From: Pseudomonas gingeri
Lineage (GTDB): Bacteria; Pseudomonadota; Gammaproteobacteria; Pseudomonadales; Pseudomonadaceae
Assembly: GCF_013385425.1 (NCBI RefSeq)
Contig: NZ_JACAQA010000009.1
Span: 165,750-229,749 of the forward strand
Direction: 5' to 3'
Length of the DNA: 64,000 bases
The notes under the pieces were generated by a model. The model was not told the DNA's origin. It searched no databases and saw only the letters and a program-made list of their open reading frames with translations. The position numbers and the translations under genes were made by a program. Positions 14,823-23,067 of the stretch are shown piece after piece. Every line of letters begins with the position of its first letter. The stretch's first letter is position 1.

Positions 14823-17545
14823 CAGGCCTCCTGCTTCTTGAGCATGAGCAGGCTCAGGCCGGTAAAGGCGACGAAGAACCCGAACAACGCCAGGCACTGC
14901 GGCCATAGTTCGCGCAGGTCCAGGGCCTTGGTGAAGGTGCCGACGGCGATATCGAGAAAGTGCCCGGCGGGGAACAGCATGCCCATCAACGCGGCGCCGC
15001 CTTCCAGCGACGAGCGCGGCACGATCAATCCGGAAAACTGGATGGTCGGCAGGCTGGTGATGATCATGGTGCCGAGGATCGCGGCGATCTGGGTGCGGGT
15101 GAAGGCCGAGATCAGCAGGCCCATGCCGGTGGTCGCGAGCACATAGAGCATGCCGCCCAGGGCCAGGGTCAGGCCGCTGCCCTTGAAGGGCACGCCGAAC
15201 AGCCAGCGGTTCATCGCCACCAGCAGGGCCAGGTTGATCAGGCTGACCACCAGATACGGCGCCTGCTTGCCCAGCAGGAACTCCAGGCGGGTCAGGGGCG
15301 TGGCATAGAAGTTGGTGATCGAACCGAGCTCCTTCTCCCGAACAATGCCCAGGGCGGTGAGCATCGCCGGGATAAAGGCCAGGATCAGCGCCATGACGCC
15401 GGGGCCGATGGCATTCACGCTGACCACGTCCTGATTGTAGCGAAAGCGGGTTTCCAGTCGGGCGGCGGGGCGGGCGTCGTAGGCCGGGCTGCTTTGCGCC
15501 GCCAGTTGCTCGAGGTTGGCCTGGTGCACGGCCTCGACATAGTTGCGGCTGGTTTCGGCGCGGAACGGCATGCCGCCGTCCAGCCAGGCGGCGACCGTGG
15601 GTTGGCGCCCGGCATACAGGTCGCGGCCGAAGCCCGGGGGGATCTCCAGCGCCAGCTTGATCTCCGAGCGTTGCAGGCGCTGGTGCAGTTGCGCGGCATC
15701 GCGGATCGGGGTTTTCTCTTCGAAGTAACGCGAGCCGCGGAAGGCTTCCAGGTAGGCCCGGCTTTGTGGCGTCTGGTCCTGGTCATAGACGGCGAAGGCA
15801 AGATTTTCCACGTCCAGGGAAATCCCGTAGCCGAAGATCACCATCATGAACAGCGATCCCAGCAGGGCGAAGGCCAGTCGCACCTTGTCGCGCAGCAGTT
15901 CCTTGCCTTCGCGGCTGGCCACGGCCAGCAAGCGTGCCGGACTGAAACCGGTCTTGTTCGGTGCCAGGCCGGACGACGGCAGCGCTGTGTCGCCGCTGGC
16001 GGCCTGCGGTTCCGGCGAACTGCCCTGCGCCTGCTCCAGGCAGCGGACAAAGGCGGCCTCCAGGGTGTCGCCGTGAAACTGTCGTTGCAGGGCGTCCGGG
16101 GTATCGCAGGCGAGCACCTGGCCGGCATGCATCAAGGAAATACGGTCGCAGCGCTGGGCTTCGTTCATGAAGTGGGTGGAGAGAAAGATCGTCACACCCT
16201 GTTCCCGGGACAGCTCGATCAGCAGGCGCCAAAAGTCATCCCGTGCCGCCGGATCGACCCCGGAGGTGGGTTCGTCGAGGATCAGCACTTCCGGGCGATG
16301 GAGTACGGCCACTGCCAGCGACAGGCGTTGGCGCAGGCCCAGGGGCAGGGCGCCGGACGGCTGGTCGGCGATCTCGCCAAGGTTGAAGCGCTGGATCAGT
16401 TCCTCGATCCGGGTCGCGCTGTCGGCCTTGGGCAGGTCGAACAGGCGCGCGTGCAATTCAAGGTTCTGCCGCGTACTGAGTTCGCCGTACAGCGAGAAAC
16501 TCTGGGACATGAAGCCGACCCGCTTGCGGGTCGCCAGGTCCGCGGCGTCCACCGGTTTGCCGAGCAGCGTGGCACTGCCTTCGCTGGCGGGCATCAGGCC
16601 GGTGAGGACCTTCATCGTGGTGGTCTTGCCGCAGCCGTTGGAGCCGAGAAAACCGAAGATCTCGCCGCGACCGATGGCGAAGCTGACCTTGTTCACCGCC
16701 GTGAAGTCGCCGAAGCGCAAGGTCAGTTCGTGGGCTTCGATGGCGATATCGGTCTGGCCGGCGTCCCGGGGCGGGATCACCAGGGGCTGGTTGTCGTGGC
16801 CGCTGTCGCCCTGGAAATGGGTGAAGGCGTCGTCGAGCTTGCCGCTCGCGGTGCTGGCGGCCAGTTCCTGGCTCAGGCCGGCGGCGATCAGGCGGCCACG
16901 GTCGAGCATCAGGCAGTGCTCGAACTGTTCGGCCTCCTCCATATAGGCGGTGGCCACCAGCAGCGTCAACTGCGGGCGCTGGCGGCGGAATTCATCCACC
17001 AGTTCCCAGAAACGCCGCCGCGACAGCGGGTCGACGCCGGTGGTGGGCTCGTCGAGGATCAGCAGGTCGGGGTCGTGGATCAGCGCACAGCACAGGCCGA
17101 GCTTCTGCTTCATGCCGCCGGAGAGTTTGCCGGCCGGCCGCTCGCTGAAGTGCTCAAGGTCGGTGGCGCGCAGCAGACTGTGCATGCGCAGGTCGCACTC
17201 GGCCTTGCCCAGCCCGAACAGCGTGGCGAAGAAACGGATGTTTTCGCTGATCGACAAGTCGGGGTAAAGGTTGCCTCCCAGGCCCTGGGGCATGAAGGCG
17301 ATGCGCGGGTACAGACTGCTGCGGTGGCGGCGCTCGTCGATGGCCCCGCCGAGCACCTGCAACTGGCCTTGCTGGAGTTTCTTGACCCCGGCGATCAGTC
17401 CCAGCAGGCTCGATTTCCCGGCGCCGTCCGGGCCGATCAGGCCGCAGCGGGTTCCGGCGGGCAGGCTGAAGGCGATGTCGATCAGGGCCTGCTGATCGCC
17501 GTAGCGATGCTGGATGCCACTGGCTTGCAGCGCCAGGTCGCTCAT
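14822..17545 (-). CDS. rbbA: RbbA/YhiH-like tandem ABC ATPase fused to ABC-2 permease
   Basis: A 907-residue protein of three parts. The first ABC domain (about 1-235) has Walker A GPDGAGKSS, signature LSGGMKQKL and Walker B LLILDEPTTGVDP. The second (about 270-500) has Walker A GSNGCGKTT, Walker B VLILDEPTSGVDP, but a degenerate signature (LPLGLRQRLSL). The rest (about 540-907) is an ABC-2 membrane domain with one helix, a long periplasmic insert (YDQDQTPQSRAYLEAFRGSR) and five C-terminal helices. E. coli RbbA of the same design was described as ribosome-associated, but gene context (HlyD protein upstream, second permease downstream, overlaps of 4 and 1 bases) says it energises an exporter. 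Both claims could hold. Length is normal for the family. Confidence 0.9.
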   Translation of the reverse strand: MSDLALQASGIQHRYGDQQALIDIAFSLPAGTRCGLIGPDGAGKSSLLGLIAGVKKLQQGQLQVLGGAIDERRHRSSLYPRIAFMPQGLGGNLYPDLSISENIRFFATLFGLGKAECDLRMHSLLRATDLEHFSERPAGKLSGGMKQKLGLCCALIHDPDLLILDEPTTGVDPLSRRRFWELVDEFRRQRPQLTLLVATAYMEEAEQFEHCLMLDRGRLIAAGLSQELAASTASGKLDDAFTHFQGDSGHDNQPLVIPPRDAGQTDIAIEAHELTLRFGDFTAVNKVSFAIGRGEIFGFLGSNGCGKTTTMKVLTGLMPASEGSATLLGKPVDAADLATRKRVGFMSQSFSLYGELSTRQNLELHARLFDLPKADSATRIEELIQRFNLGEIADQPSGALPLGLRQRLSLAVAVLHRPEVLILDEPTSGVDPAARDDFWRLLIELSREQGVTIFLSTHFMNEAQRCDRISLMHAGQVLACDTPDALQRQFHGDTLEAAFVRCLEQAQGSSPEPQAASGDTALPSSGLAPNKTGFSPARLLAVASREGKELLRDKVRLAFALLGSLFMMVIFGYGISLDVENLAFAVYDQDQTPQSRAYLEAFRGSRYFEEKTPIRDAAQLHQRLQRSEIKLALEIPPGFGRDLYAGRQPTVAAWLDGGMPFRAETSRNYVEAVHQANLEQLAAQSSPAYDARPAARLETRFRYNQDVVSVNAIGPGVMALILAFIPAMLTALGIVREKELGSITNFYATPLTRLEFLLGKQAPYLVVSLINLALLVAMNRWLFGVPFKGSGLTLALGGMLYVLATTGMGLLISAFTRTQIAAILGTMIITSLPTIQFSGLIVPRSSLEGGAALMGMLFPAGHFLDIAVGTFTKALDLRELWPQCLALFGFFVAFTGLSLLMLKKQEA

Positions 17546-18507
17546 TTCAGGTTGGCCGGCCAGTCCACGGGACTTGTGCGCACGTAACCGGCGCCGGGCA
17601 TGCCGGGCTTGGCCTGGGGCACGGCGGCGGGTTCGGTCAGGCGCAGTTTGACCCGGAACACCAGTTTCTGCCGTTCGTCGCGGGTTTCCACTTCCTTGGG
17701 GGTGAACTGCGACTTGGCGGCGACGAAGGCGACTTTCGCCGGCAGGGGATGTTCGGGCAGGGCGTCGAGCAGGATCCGCGCGTCGTCGCCCTGGGTCAGG
17801 CGGCCGACCACGGAGGCGGGCAGGTAGAGGTTCATGTACTGGTCGTTGGGGTCGATCAGCAGCAACACCCGGCCGCCGGCGCCGAGAACTTCCCCGGGTT
17901 CGGCCAGGCGCAGCTGGATAATGCCGTCGAGGGGCGCACGCAGGCTGCTGTCATCGATTTCGCTGGTCAACTGGGCGACCTGGGCCTGGGCCGCGCCGAT
18001 GGCGGCGTTGGTGGCCGAGACCTGGGCCTTGGCGGCGGTCAGCGCGGCGGTGCTGGTGTCGTAGCGGGCCTGTTGCTGGTCGATCACCTGGCCGCTGGCG
18101 AAACCACGCTGGGACAGTTCGCGAAAGCGCTTGAGCTCCTGGCCGGCCAGCAACAGTTCGCTTTGGCGCAGTTGCACGTTGGCCTGGTTGGCGGCGAGGT
18201 TCTCGCGGGCGCGCAGCACTTCGGCTTCGGCCTGGTTGCGCTGGGCTTCGAGGGTGCGGGTGTCGAGGCGGGCGAGCAGTTGGCCCCGGGTGACCTTGTC
18301 GCCTTCGTTGACCAGCACTTCGGCCAGCCGGCCCGGGGTTTTGCTGGCGATCTGCACTTCGGTGGCTTCAAGGCGGCCGTTGCCCATGCCGAGGCCTTCG
18401 GGCAGGCGGTCGTGAAGGGACTTCCAGTAGCCGAAGCCACCGGCGGCGGCCAGCAGCACGAGCAGGGCACCGGCGAAAAGACGGGAACTGTGTTGATTCA
18501 TCGACAT
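17542..18507 (-). CDS. HlyD-family periplasmic adaptor protein (YhiI-like)
   Basis: From the ATG at 18507, which has AGGA at a proper distance, the protein is 321 residues. It has one N-terminal membrane helix (LFAGALLVLLAAAGGFGYW), a first half lipoyl motif (VQIASKTPGRLAEVLVNEGD), a long coiled-coil hairpin (about 95-195, rich in Q, A and E: ARENLAANQANVQLRQSE), the second half lipoyl motif (SLRAPLDGIIQLRLAEPGEV) and a beta-barrel end. Such adaptors bridge an inner-membrane ABC exporter to an outer-membrane channel, probably TolC-like, which is not encoded here. It is the first gene of the operon and overlaps the RbbA-like start by four bases (ATGA). Confidence 0.92.
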   Translation of the reverse strand: MSMNQHSSRLFAGALLVLLAAAGGFGYWKSLHDRLPEGLGMGNGRLEATEVQIASKTPGRLAEVLVNEGDKVTRGQLLARLDTRTLEAQRNQAEAEVLRARENLAANQANVQLRQSELLLAGQELKRFRELSQRGFASGQVIDQQQARYDTSTAALTAAKAQVSATNAAIGAAQAQVAQLTSEIDDSSLRAPLDGIIQLRLAEPGEVLGAGGRVLLLIDPNDQYMNLYLPASVVGRLTQGDDARILLDALPEHPLPAKVAFVAAKSQFTPKEVETRDERQKLVFRVKLRLTEPAAVPQAKPGMPGAGYVRTSPVDWPANLK

Positions 18508-18536
18508 TACGGCATCCTGCGTCAGTAGCGTCCAAT

Positions 18537-18577
18537 TTTGACCGGATACGCGGCGAAACGCGTTGATATTGGTCAAA
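18537..18577. promoter_or_regulatory. Inverted repeat upstream of the export operon
   Basis: TTTGACC (18537-18543) and GGTCAAA (18571-18577) are exact inverted halves 27 bases apart, with a second GC-rich dyad (CGCG-GCGAAA-CGCG, 18549-18562) between them. Each half contains a TTGACC that could serve as a -35 box on its own strand. Located 30-70 bases before the adaptor gene start, it is a candidate promoter/operator. No regulator is encoded next to it. Confidence 0.3.
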
Positions 18578-18641
18578 TGAACGGCAAGCCTAACCTGAAT
18601 CGGGTGGGGGATGCATGGTCGGATGATGTGTTGTCAGTGCG

Positions 18642-18742
18642 GGCCTCTTCGCGGGCAAGCCCTGCTCCTACAGTCCTGCGTCGTTCAGCCCACTTGTGTA
18701 CGACACAATACTGTAGGAGCAGGGCTTGCCCGCGAAGAGGCC
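18642..18742. repeat. BIME/REP pair, near-perfect outward type
   Basis: GGCCTCTTCGCGGGCAAGCC continuing to CTGCTCCTACAG is matched by an exact reverse complement ending at 18742, giving arms of about 32 bases around a 37-base centre. The centre (CGTCGTTC...TTGTGTACGACACAA) resembles those at 6131 and 51763. It sits between the export operon promoter and the EVE gene terminus. Confidence 0.95.
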
Positions 18743-18749
18743 GGTAGCT

Positions 18750-19199
18750 TCAGCGCAAAGCCAGAACCGCTGCCCACTGTTCAGCTGTGACCGGCATCAC
18801 CGATAATCGGCTGCCTTTCTGCACCAGCGGCATCTCCGCCAGCTCGGCCTGCTGCTTCAGATAGCCGAGCCCCAGCACCTTGCCAAAGGTCTCCACATGG
18901 GCCACCTGCAACGCGCTCCAGGGATTCTTCTCGGCACTGGCCTTGGGGTCGTGATACGGACTCTCCGGGTCCAGCGCCGTCGGGTCCGGATAGGCCGCCG
19001 CGACGATCCGACCAATCCCGGCAATCCCTGGCTCCGGGCAGCTGGAGTGATAGAAGAAAAATTCATCACCGGCCGCCATCGCCCGCAGGAAATTGCGCGC
19101 CTGGTAATTGCGCACGCCATCCCAGCGTGTCTCGCCGAGCTTGGCCAGGCCTTCGATGGACAGTTCGTCGGGCTCGGATTTCATCAGCCAATAGGCCAT
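18750..19199 (-). CDS. EVE domain-containing protein
   Basis: The start at 19199 gives 149 residues beginning MAYWLMKSEPDELSIEGL, the classic opening of EVE proteins; the longer upstream frame is unrelated sequence. Family motifs WDGVRNYQARNFLRAM, GDEFFFYHSS and IAGIGRIVAAAYPDPTALDP are present and follow human THYN1 and bacterial homologues. The fold is PUA-like and is thought to recognise modified bases in DNA or RNA, but the function in Pseudomonas is not known. The gene ends just before a REP element. It diverges from the small membrane protein gene at 19384. Confidence 0.92.
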   Translation of the reverse strand: MAYWLMKSEPDELSIEGLAKLGETRWDGVRNYQARNFLRAMAAGDEFFFYHSSCPEPGIAGIGRIVAAAYPDPTALDPESPYHDPKASAEKNPWSALQVAHVETFGKVLGLGYLKQQAELAEMPLVQKGSRLSVMPVTAEQWAAVLALR

Positions 19200-19383
19200 G
19201 GTTTTGCTCCTTGGGCAATTTGTCGGGCAATTTCGGGCACTAACCGACGGTCGGTTGACGCCAGTGTTTGCGTAGTGCTTCACGTTATCGCAAAATGCCG
19301 GGATTTTAAGCTTGACGCTGCTGCACGGCCTATAACGAAAACCGTTGCTGTCATCGTGGATCATTTGCCTAGGGGGGCAATCG

Positions 19384-19542
19384 ATGAAACGCAAACCGGA
19401 TTTACTATGGATTTTGGTGATTTTGTTCGGTTTGGGCGTGGTCACTACGGGCTATGCCCAGGGCCTCTGGTCCGGCAAGAAAGACGTGCCGGTGGAAATC
19501 GTCCAGAAGCTGCCTCAGCAGTCGACTCTGTTCAAGCGCTGA
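19384..19542 (+). CDS. Small single-pass membrane protein, unknown function
   Basis: A 52-residue frame with a strong ribosome binding site (AGGGGGG, six bases before the ATG). The sequence is MKRKPDLLWILVILFGLGVV followed by TTGYAQGLWSGKK and a short charged tail ending in TLFKR. Two lysines and an arginine precede one hydrophobic segment (about residues 7-26), so it is predicted to sit in the inner membrane with the tail in the periplasm, or to be exported after cleavage near YAQ. The good initiation signals and clean codon use argue that it is real. Nothing in the sequence reveals the role. It converges on ygfA with 33 bases between stops. Confidence 0.7.
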   Translation: MKRKPDLLWILVILFGLGVVTTGYAQGLWSGKKDVPVEIVQKLPQQSTLFKR

Positions 19543-19575
19543 TCCCGGCGGTTCTTGCCGGATCCAGCCGATTCT

Positions 19576-20181
19576 TTATTGCGCGAAATACCAAGCGCGG
19601 TCGGTGACCGTGCCCTGTAACGGCACATCCCAGCTGGCCTGATTCAACTTCGCGACTTTCTGGCATTCATGGGCCAGCCCCAGCAGCGTCGGCTTGCGCC
19701 AGCTTTGACGGCGGGCCAGGTACGCCAGGCTGCGGTCATAGAAACCGCCGCCCATCCCCAGTCGTCCGCCCTCCACATCGAAACCCACCAGTGGCAGCAG
19801 CACCAGGTCCAGCGTCCAGACCTTGCGTTGCGCGGCCAGCTTGACCCTTGGCTCAAGGATGCGAAAACGATTGGGTTGCAGCTTCTCCCCCGGCCGAATG
19901 CGCTGGAACACCATCCGCGTGCGCGGCCAGGCGCTCAGCACCGGCAGATAGGTGTGCTTGCCGCGCCGTTGTGCTTCACGCAGCAGCAGGCGCGGATCGA
20001 TCTCGCCGTCGGTGGGCAGGTACAGGGAAATATGGCGGGCGCGGCGAAACAGCGGGTGTTGCGCCAATTGCCGGTACAGGCCACGGGCCGCCTGGCGTTG
20101 TTCGCTGGCGCTGAGCGCGCGGCGGGCTTTGCGCAGCAGTCGTCGAAGTTGCGGGCGGGAAGGCGGCGCAGGTTCGGTCAT
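19576..20181 (-). CDS. ygfA: 5-formyltetrahydrofolate cyclo-ligase
   Basis: The ATG at 20181 (MTEPAPPSRPQLRRLLRKAR) gives 201 residues. A TTG six codons upstream is also open. The family motifs are SLYLPTDGEIDP near residue 60, the central DLVLLPLVGFDVEGGRLGMG and GGGFYDRSLAYLA, which forms the phosphate-binding site. The enzyme uses ATP to turn 5-formyl-THF into 5,10-methenyl-THF and so recovers folate from a storage form. It lies just downstream of the 6S RNA gene on the same strand, an arrangement conserved from E. coli to Pseudomonas, and 6S and ygfA may share a transcript. Confidence 0.95.
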   Translation of the reverse strand: MTEPAPPSRPQLRRLLRKARRALSASEQRQAARGLYRQLAQHPLFRRARHISLYLPTDGEIDPRLLLREAQRRGKHTYLPVLSAWPRTRMVFQRIRPGEKLQPNRFRILEPRVKLAAQRKVWTLDLVLLPLVGFDVEGGRLGMGGGFYDRSLAYLARRQSWRKPTLLGLAHECQKVAKLNQASWDVPLQGTVTDRAWYFAQ

Positions 20182-20266
20182 GGCATCTGGCTTGGGCAAT
20201 CGAGCGGCCAGGACGGCAACTCGTTAACACCAATGCCGGCAGTGAAAGCCGGCACTGGGTTGAAAT

Positions 20267-20446
20267 CAGGCTCCCCGACGTACCGCTGTCGGCTTAGCCC
20301 TTGAACCCGAGAGTTCAAGGTGGAAGTTGCAGGAGGCCTTAAGGCTTTCCGTCTAGCGGACATGCGCACCGGCCCCAACGTGCAACTCCCGTGGTTTTGC
20401 GAATCGGCTCAGGGACATCACCAACTGGCAAGCACTCCAGGGAGTG
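20267..20446 (-). ncRNA. ssrS: 6S RNA
   Basis: The 180-base minus-strand sequence between zapA and ygfA has the expected 6S plan. The two ends can pair (CTCCCTGGAGTGCTTGCC near the 5' end; GTCGGGGAGCC at the 3' end), the central part has the recognisable GCCGGTGCGCATGTCCGCT and GGAAAGCCTTAAGG segments that surround the open bubble mimicking a melted promoter, and a hairpin CCTTGAACTCTCGGGTTCAAGG occurs near the 3' side. 6S RNA binds the sigma-70 form of RNA polymerase and dampens transcription in stationary phase. Ends are estimated to within a few bases. Confidence 0.93.
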
Positions 20447-20451
20447 GCATC

Positions 20452-20457
20452 AGTATA
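20452..20457 (-). promoter_or_regulatory. -10 box of ssrS
   Basis: Read on the minus strand, this is TATACT, placed six bases before the estimated 5' end of 6S RNA. The -35 position is not well conserved. It shows that 6S has its own promoter in addition to any read-through from zapA. Confidence 0.6.
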
Positions 20458-20477
20458 CCCGAAACTCGCTGTAGGAA

Positions 20478-20795
20478 TCAGCCTTTGCTGTTGTCCGGAT
20501 CAGTGGACAGCGCCAAATCGACACGCTCGAGCAGATCACGCACCTGTTCGCGGGTCGAGCCGCTGGCCTGCACATCCGGGCGTTCCTGGCGGTGCAGCAG
20601 GTCGTGGGTAATGTTCAGCGCGGCCATCACGGCGATGCGATCGGCACCGACGACTTTGCCGCTGCTGCGGATTTCGCGCATCTTGCCGTCCAGGTAGCGA
20701 GCGGCACTGACCAGGTTGCTGCGTTCTTCCTGCGGGCAGATGATCGAATATTCTTTATCGAGGATCTGCACGGTCACGTTATTGCTTGAACTCAT
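20478..20795 (-). CDS. zapA: Cell division protein ZapA
   Basis: A 105-residue cytoplasmic protein. Motifs VTVQILDKEYSIICPQEE and SNLVSAARYLDGKMREIRSS, followed by a long helix (about 60-100) for tetramer formation, match ZapA. It bundles and cross-links FtsZ filaments at mid-cell. The start overlaps the stop of the upstream coiled-coil gene by four bases (ATGA), so the two are translated together. The zapA-ssrS-ygfA order is standard in gammaproteobacteria, which backs both this call and the 6S call. Confidence 0.97.
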   Translation of the reverse strand: MSSSNNVTVQILDKEYSIICPQEERSNLVSAARYLDGKMREIRSSGKVVGADRIAVMAALNITHDLLHRQERPDVQASGSTREQVRDLLERVDLALSTDPDNSKG

Positions 20796-21001
20796 GAGTC
20801 TTGCTCCAGGGCTTTGAGGCGCGAAATCATGGATTCGACCTTACGCCGGGCGATTTCGTTTTTTTCAATGAGGGTTGCGCGCTCCTCGCGCCAGGTCTTT
20901 TCCTGAGCTAGTAAGAGTCCATTTTGGCTTTTTAGTTGCTCGACCCGGGTAATCAACAGTTCGAGTCTGGCCATCAGCGCGTGCAGGTCGGTGTCTTCCA
21001 T
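20792..21001 (-). CDS. ZapB-like coiled-coil protein (TIGR02449 type)
   Basis: From the ATG at 21001 the product is 69 residues, MEDTDLHALMARLELLITRV and onward, almost wholly a heptad-repeat coiled coil with leucines at regular spacing and no cysteine. Its place directly before zapA, overlapping by ATGA, matches the small protein family described as TIGR02449, which resembles ZapB in size and character. A role with ZapA at the division ring is likely by context only. The long frame extending to 21121 contains no conserved sequence and is probably not translated. Confidence 0.88.
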   Translation of the reverse strand: MEDTDLHALMARLELLITRVEQLKSQNGLLLAQEKTWREERATLIEKNEIARRKVESMISRLKALEQDS

Positions 21002-21146
21002 CGGGTATCCACTGAATATGACTGATGAGCGGTAGTAATCACGGCGCGGAGCAAACGTTTGGACGGCCGATGGTCTGGCTCGTGCGCGAATGCTAGGATA
21101 CAAGGCCTTCATTCTAGACATTGCGCCGCTTGGCGCCTAGCCGCCC

Positions 21147-21701
21147 ATGCCCATTCAGAATTCCCCGTATAACGCCTTTGCCACCCTGCTGAGCACCAGC
21201 GGTCATCCTGTCTCGCCCGCCGAACTTCACGGCCTGTTGCTCGGCCGCAGTTGCGCCGGTGCCGGCTTCGAAGCTGACAGTTGGCTGGTGGACGCCGCCG
21301 AGCTGCTCGAAGGCGAACCGCAAGACAACGTGCGCAACGCCCTGATCGGCCTGCAAGAGATGGTCAAGGGCGAGCTTACCAGCGACGACATGACCGTTGT
21401 CCTGTTGCTGCCCACCGACGATGCGCCCCTGACCGAGCGTGCGATTGCGCTGGGCCAGTGGTGCCAGGGTTTCCTCGCCGGTTTCGGCCTGACCTACCGC
21501 GCCAATGCCCTGAGCGCCGAGGCCACCGAGGTGCTCCAGGACCTGGCGGCCATCGCCCAGGTGCAGGAAGCCCTGGAAGAGTCCGACGACGGTGAAAGCG
21601 ACTATATGGAAGTCATGGAATACCTGCGGGTCGCGCCGCTGCTGCTGTTCACCGAAATCAACAAACCGGCTGAACCGGCTGCCAAGCCTTCTCTGCACTA
21701 A
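21147..21701 (+). CDS. YgfB-family (UPF0149) protein
   Basis: A 184-residue protein with the family marks [15 protein letters not shown] near residue 25, an acidic centre, [14 protein letters not shown] around residue 98, and the tail [17 protein letters not shown]0149 proteins are helical and have been linked in P. aeruginosa to regulation of beta-lactam resistance genes, though the mechanism in other species is not settled. It heads the run YgfB-pepP-ubiH-ubiI, a conserved cluster in gammaproteobacteria, and is divergent from the zapA pair. The gap to pepP is only 31 bases. Confidence 0.93.
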   Translation: MPIQNSPYNAFATLLSTSGHPVSPAELHGLLLGRSCAGAGFEADSWLVDAAELLEGEPQDNVRNALIGLQEMVKGELTSDDMTVVLLLPTDDAPLTERAIALGQWCQGFLAGFGLTYRANALSAEATEVLQDLAAIAQVQEALEESDDGESDYMEVMEYLRVAPLLLFTEINKPAEPAAKPSLH

Positions 21702-21732
21702 GAAGCCTTCAGACAGGGAGCTCCATCTGCCC

Positions 21733-23067
21733 ATGATCCATATCCCGAAAGCGGAATACGCCCGGCGCCGCAAGGCCCTGATGGCGCGGATGGAACCCAA
21801 CAGCATCGCGATCCTGCCGGCCGCCGCCGTGGCGATCCGCAATCGTGATGTCGAGCATGTCTATCGCCAGGACAGCGATTTCCAGTACCTGAGCGGCTTT
21901 CCCGAGCCCCAGGCGGTGATCGTGCTGATCCCCGGCCGGCCCCACGGCGAGTACCTGCTGTTCTGTCGTGAGCGCAATGTCGAGCGCGAGCTCTGGGACG
22001 GCCTGCGCGCCGGCCAGGAGGGCGCGATCCGCGACTTCGGTGCCGACGACGCGTTCCCGATCAACGATATCGACGACATTCTCCCGGGCCTGATCGAAGG
22101 GCGCGACCGGGTCTATTCGGCCATGGGCAGCAACCCGGAGTTCGACCGGCACCTGATGGAGTGGATCAACGTGATCCGTTCCAAGGCCCACCTCGGTGCG
22201 CAACCGCCGAACGAATTCGTTGCCCTGGATCATCTGCTGCACGACATGCGCCTGTATAAATCGGCGGCGGAAGTGAAAGTGATGCGCGAGGCCGCGGCGA
22301 TTTCCTGCCGTGCCCATGTGCGGGCGATGCAAGCCAGCCGCGCCGGATTGCATGAATTCAGCCTGGAGGCGGAGCTGGACTACGAGTTCCGCAGGGGCGG
22401 GGCGAAGATGCCGGCCTACGGTTCCATTGTCGCGACCGGGCGCAACAGCTGCATCCTGCACTATCAGCAGAATGACGCAGTGCTCAAGGACGGCGACCTG
22501 GTGTTGATCGACGCCGGTTGCGAGATCGATTGCTACGCCAGCGATATCACCCGTACCTGGCCGGTCAACGGGCGATTTTCGCCGGAGCAGAAGGCGATCT
22601 ACGAACTGGTGCTGGCGTCCCAGGAAGCGGCTTTTGCCGAGATCGCGCCGAACAAGCATTGGAACCAGGCCCACGAGGCGACGGTGCAGGTGATTACCGC
22701 CGGGCTGGTGGAACTGGGGTTGCTGCAGGGCGATGTCGACGAGTTGATCGCCAGCGAAGCCTACAAGGCTTTCTACATGCACCGTGCCGGGCATTGGCTG
22801 GGGATGGATGTGCATGATGTCGGCGACTACAAGGTCGGCGATCAATGGCGCGTGCTGGAGGTCGGCATGGCGCTGACCGTGGAGCCGGGGATCTATATTT
22901 CCCCGGACAACCAGAACGTGGCGAAGAAATGGCGAGGCATTGGCGTGCGCATTGAGGACGATGTAGTGGTGACCAGACAAGGCTGTGAGATTCTCACCGG
23001 CGGCGTGCCCAAGACCGTGGCCGAGATCGAGGCGCTGATGGCGGCTGCCCGGATCCAGGCGGCATGA
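21733..23067 (+). CDS. pepP: Xaa-Pro aminopeptidase P
   Basis: The ATG at 21733 is preceded by CAGGGAG and gives 444 residues; the frame upstream overlaps the YgfB gene. The N-terminal domain (MIHIPKAEYARRRKALMARM; QDSDFQYLSGFPEPQAV) is followed by the pita-bread metallopeptidase fold. The dinuclear manganese ligands are recognisable in LVLIDAGCEIDCYASDITRT (two aspartates), HRAGHWLGMDVHDVG (histidine), TVEPGIYI (glutamate) and RIEDDVVV (glutamate). It removes N-terminal residues that precede proline. It overlaps ubiH by four bases, an old pairing also seen in E. coli. Confidence 0.97.
   Translation: MIHIPKAEYARRRKALMARMEPNSIAILPAAAVAIRNRDVEHVYRQDSDFQYLSGFPEPQAVIVLIPGRPHGEYLLFCRERNVERELWDGLRAGQEGAIRDFGADDAFPINDIDDILPGLIEGRDRVYSAMGSNPEFDRHLMEWINVIRSKAHLGAQPPNEFVALDHLLHDMRLYKSAAEVKVMREAAAISCRAHVRAMQASRAGLHEFSLEAELDYEFRRGGAKMPAYGSIVATGRNSCILHYQQNDAVLKDGDLVLIDAGCEIDCYASDITRTWPVNGRFSPEQKAIYELVLASQEAAFAEIAPNKHWNQAHEATVQVITAGLVELGLLQGDVDELIASEAYKAFYMHRAGHWLGMDVHDVGDYKVGDQWRVLEVGMALTVEPGIYISPDNQNVAKKWRGIGVRIEDDVVVTRQGCEILTGGVPKTVAEIEALMAAARIQAA

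Noticed and set aside
14960..17587. An 875-codon plus-strand frame opposite the RbbA-like gene
   Set aside because: It is an antisense shadow in high-GC DNA: composition is Q/G/A/H rich with no family motifs, while the minus strand encodes a clear ABC protein.
20221..20477. A protein-coding reading of the zapA-ygfA interval on the plus strand
   Set aside because: The interval matches 6S RNA on the minus strand in sequence, ends and gene context.
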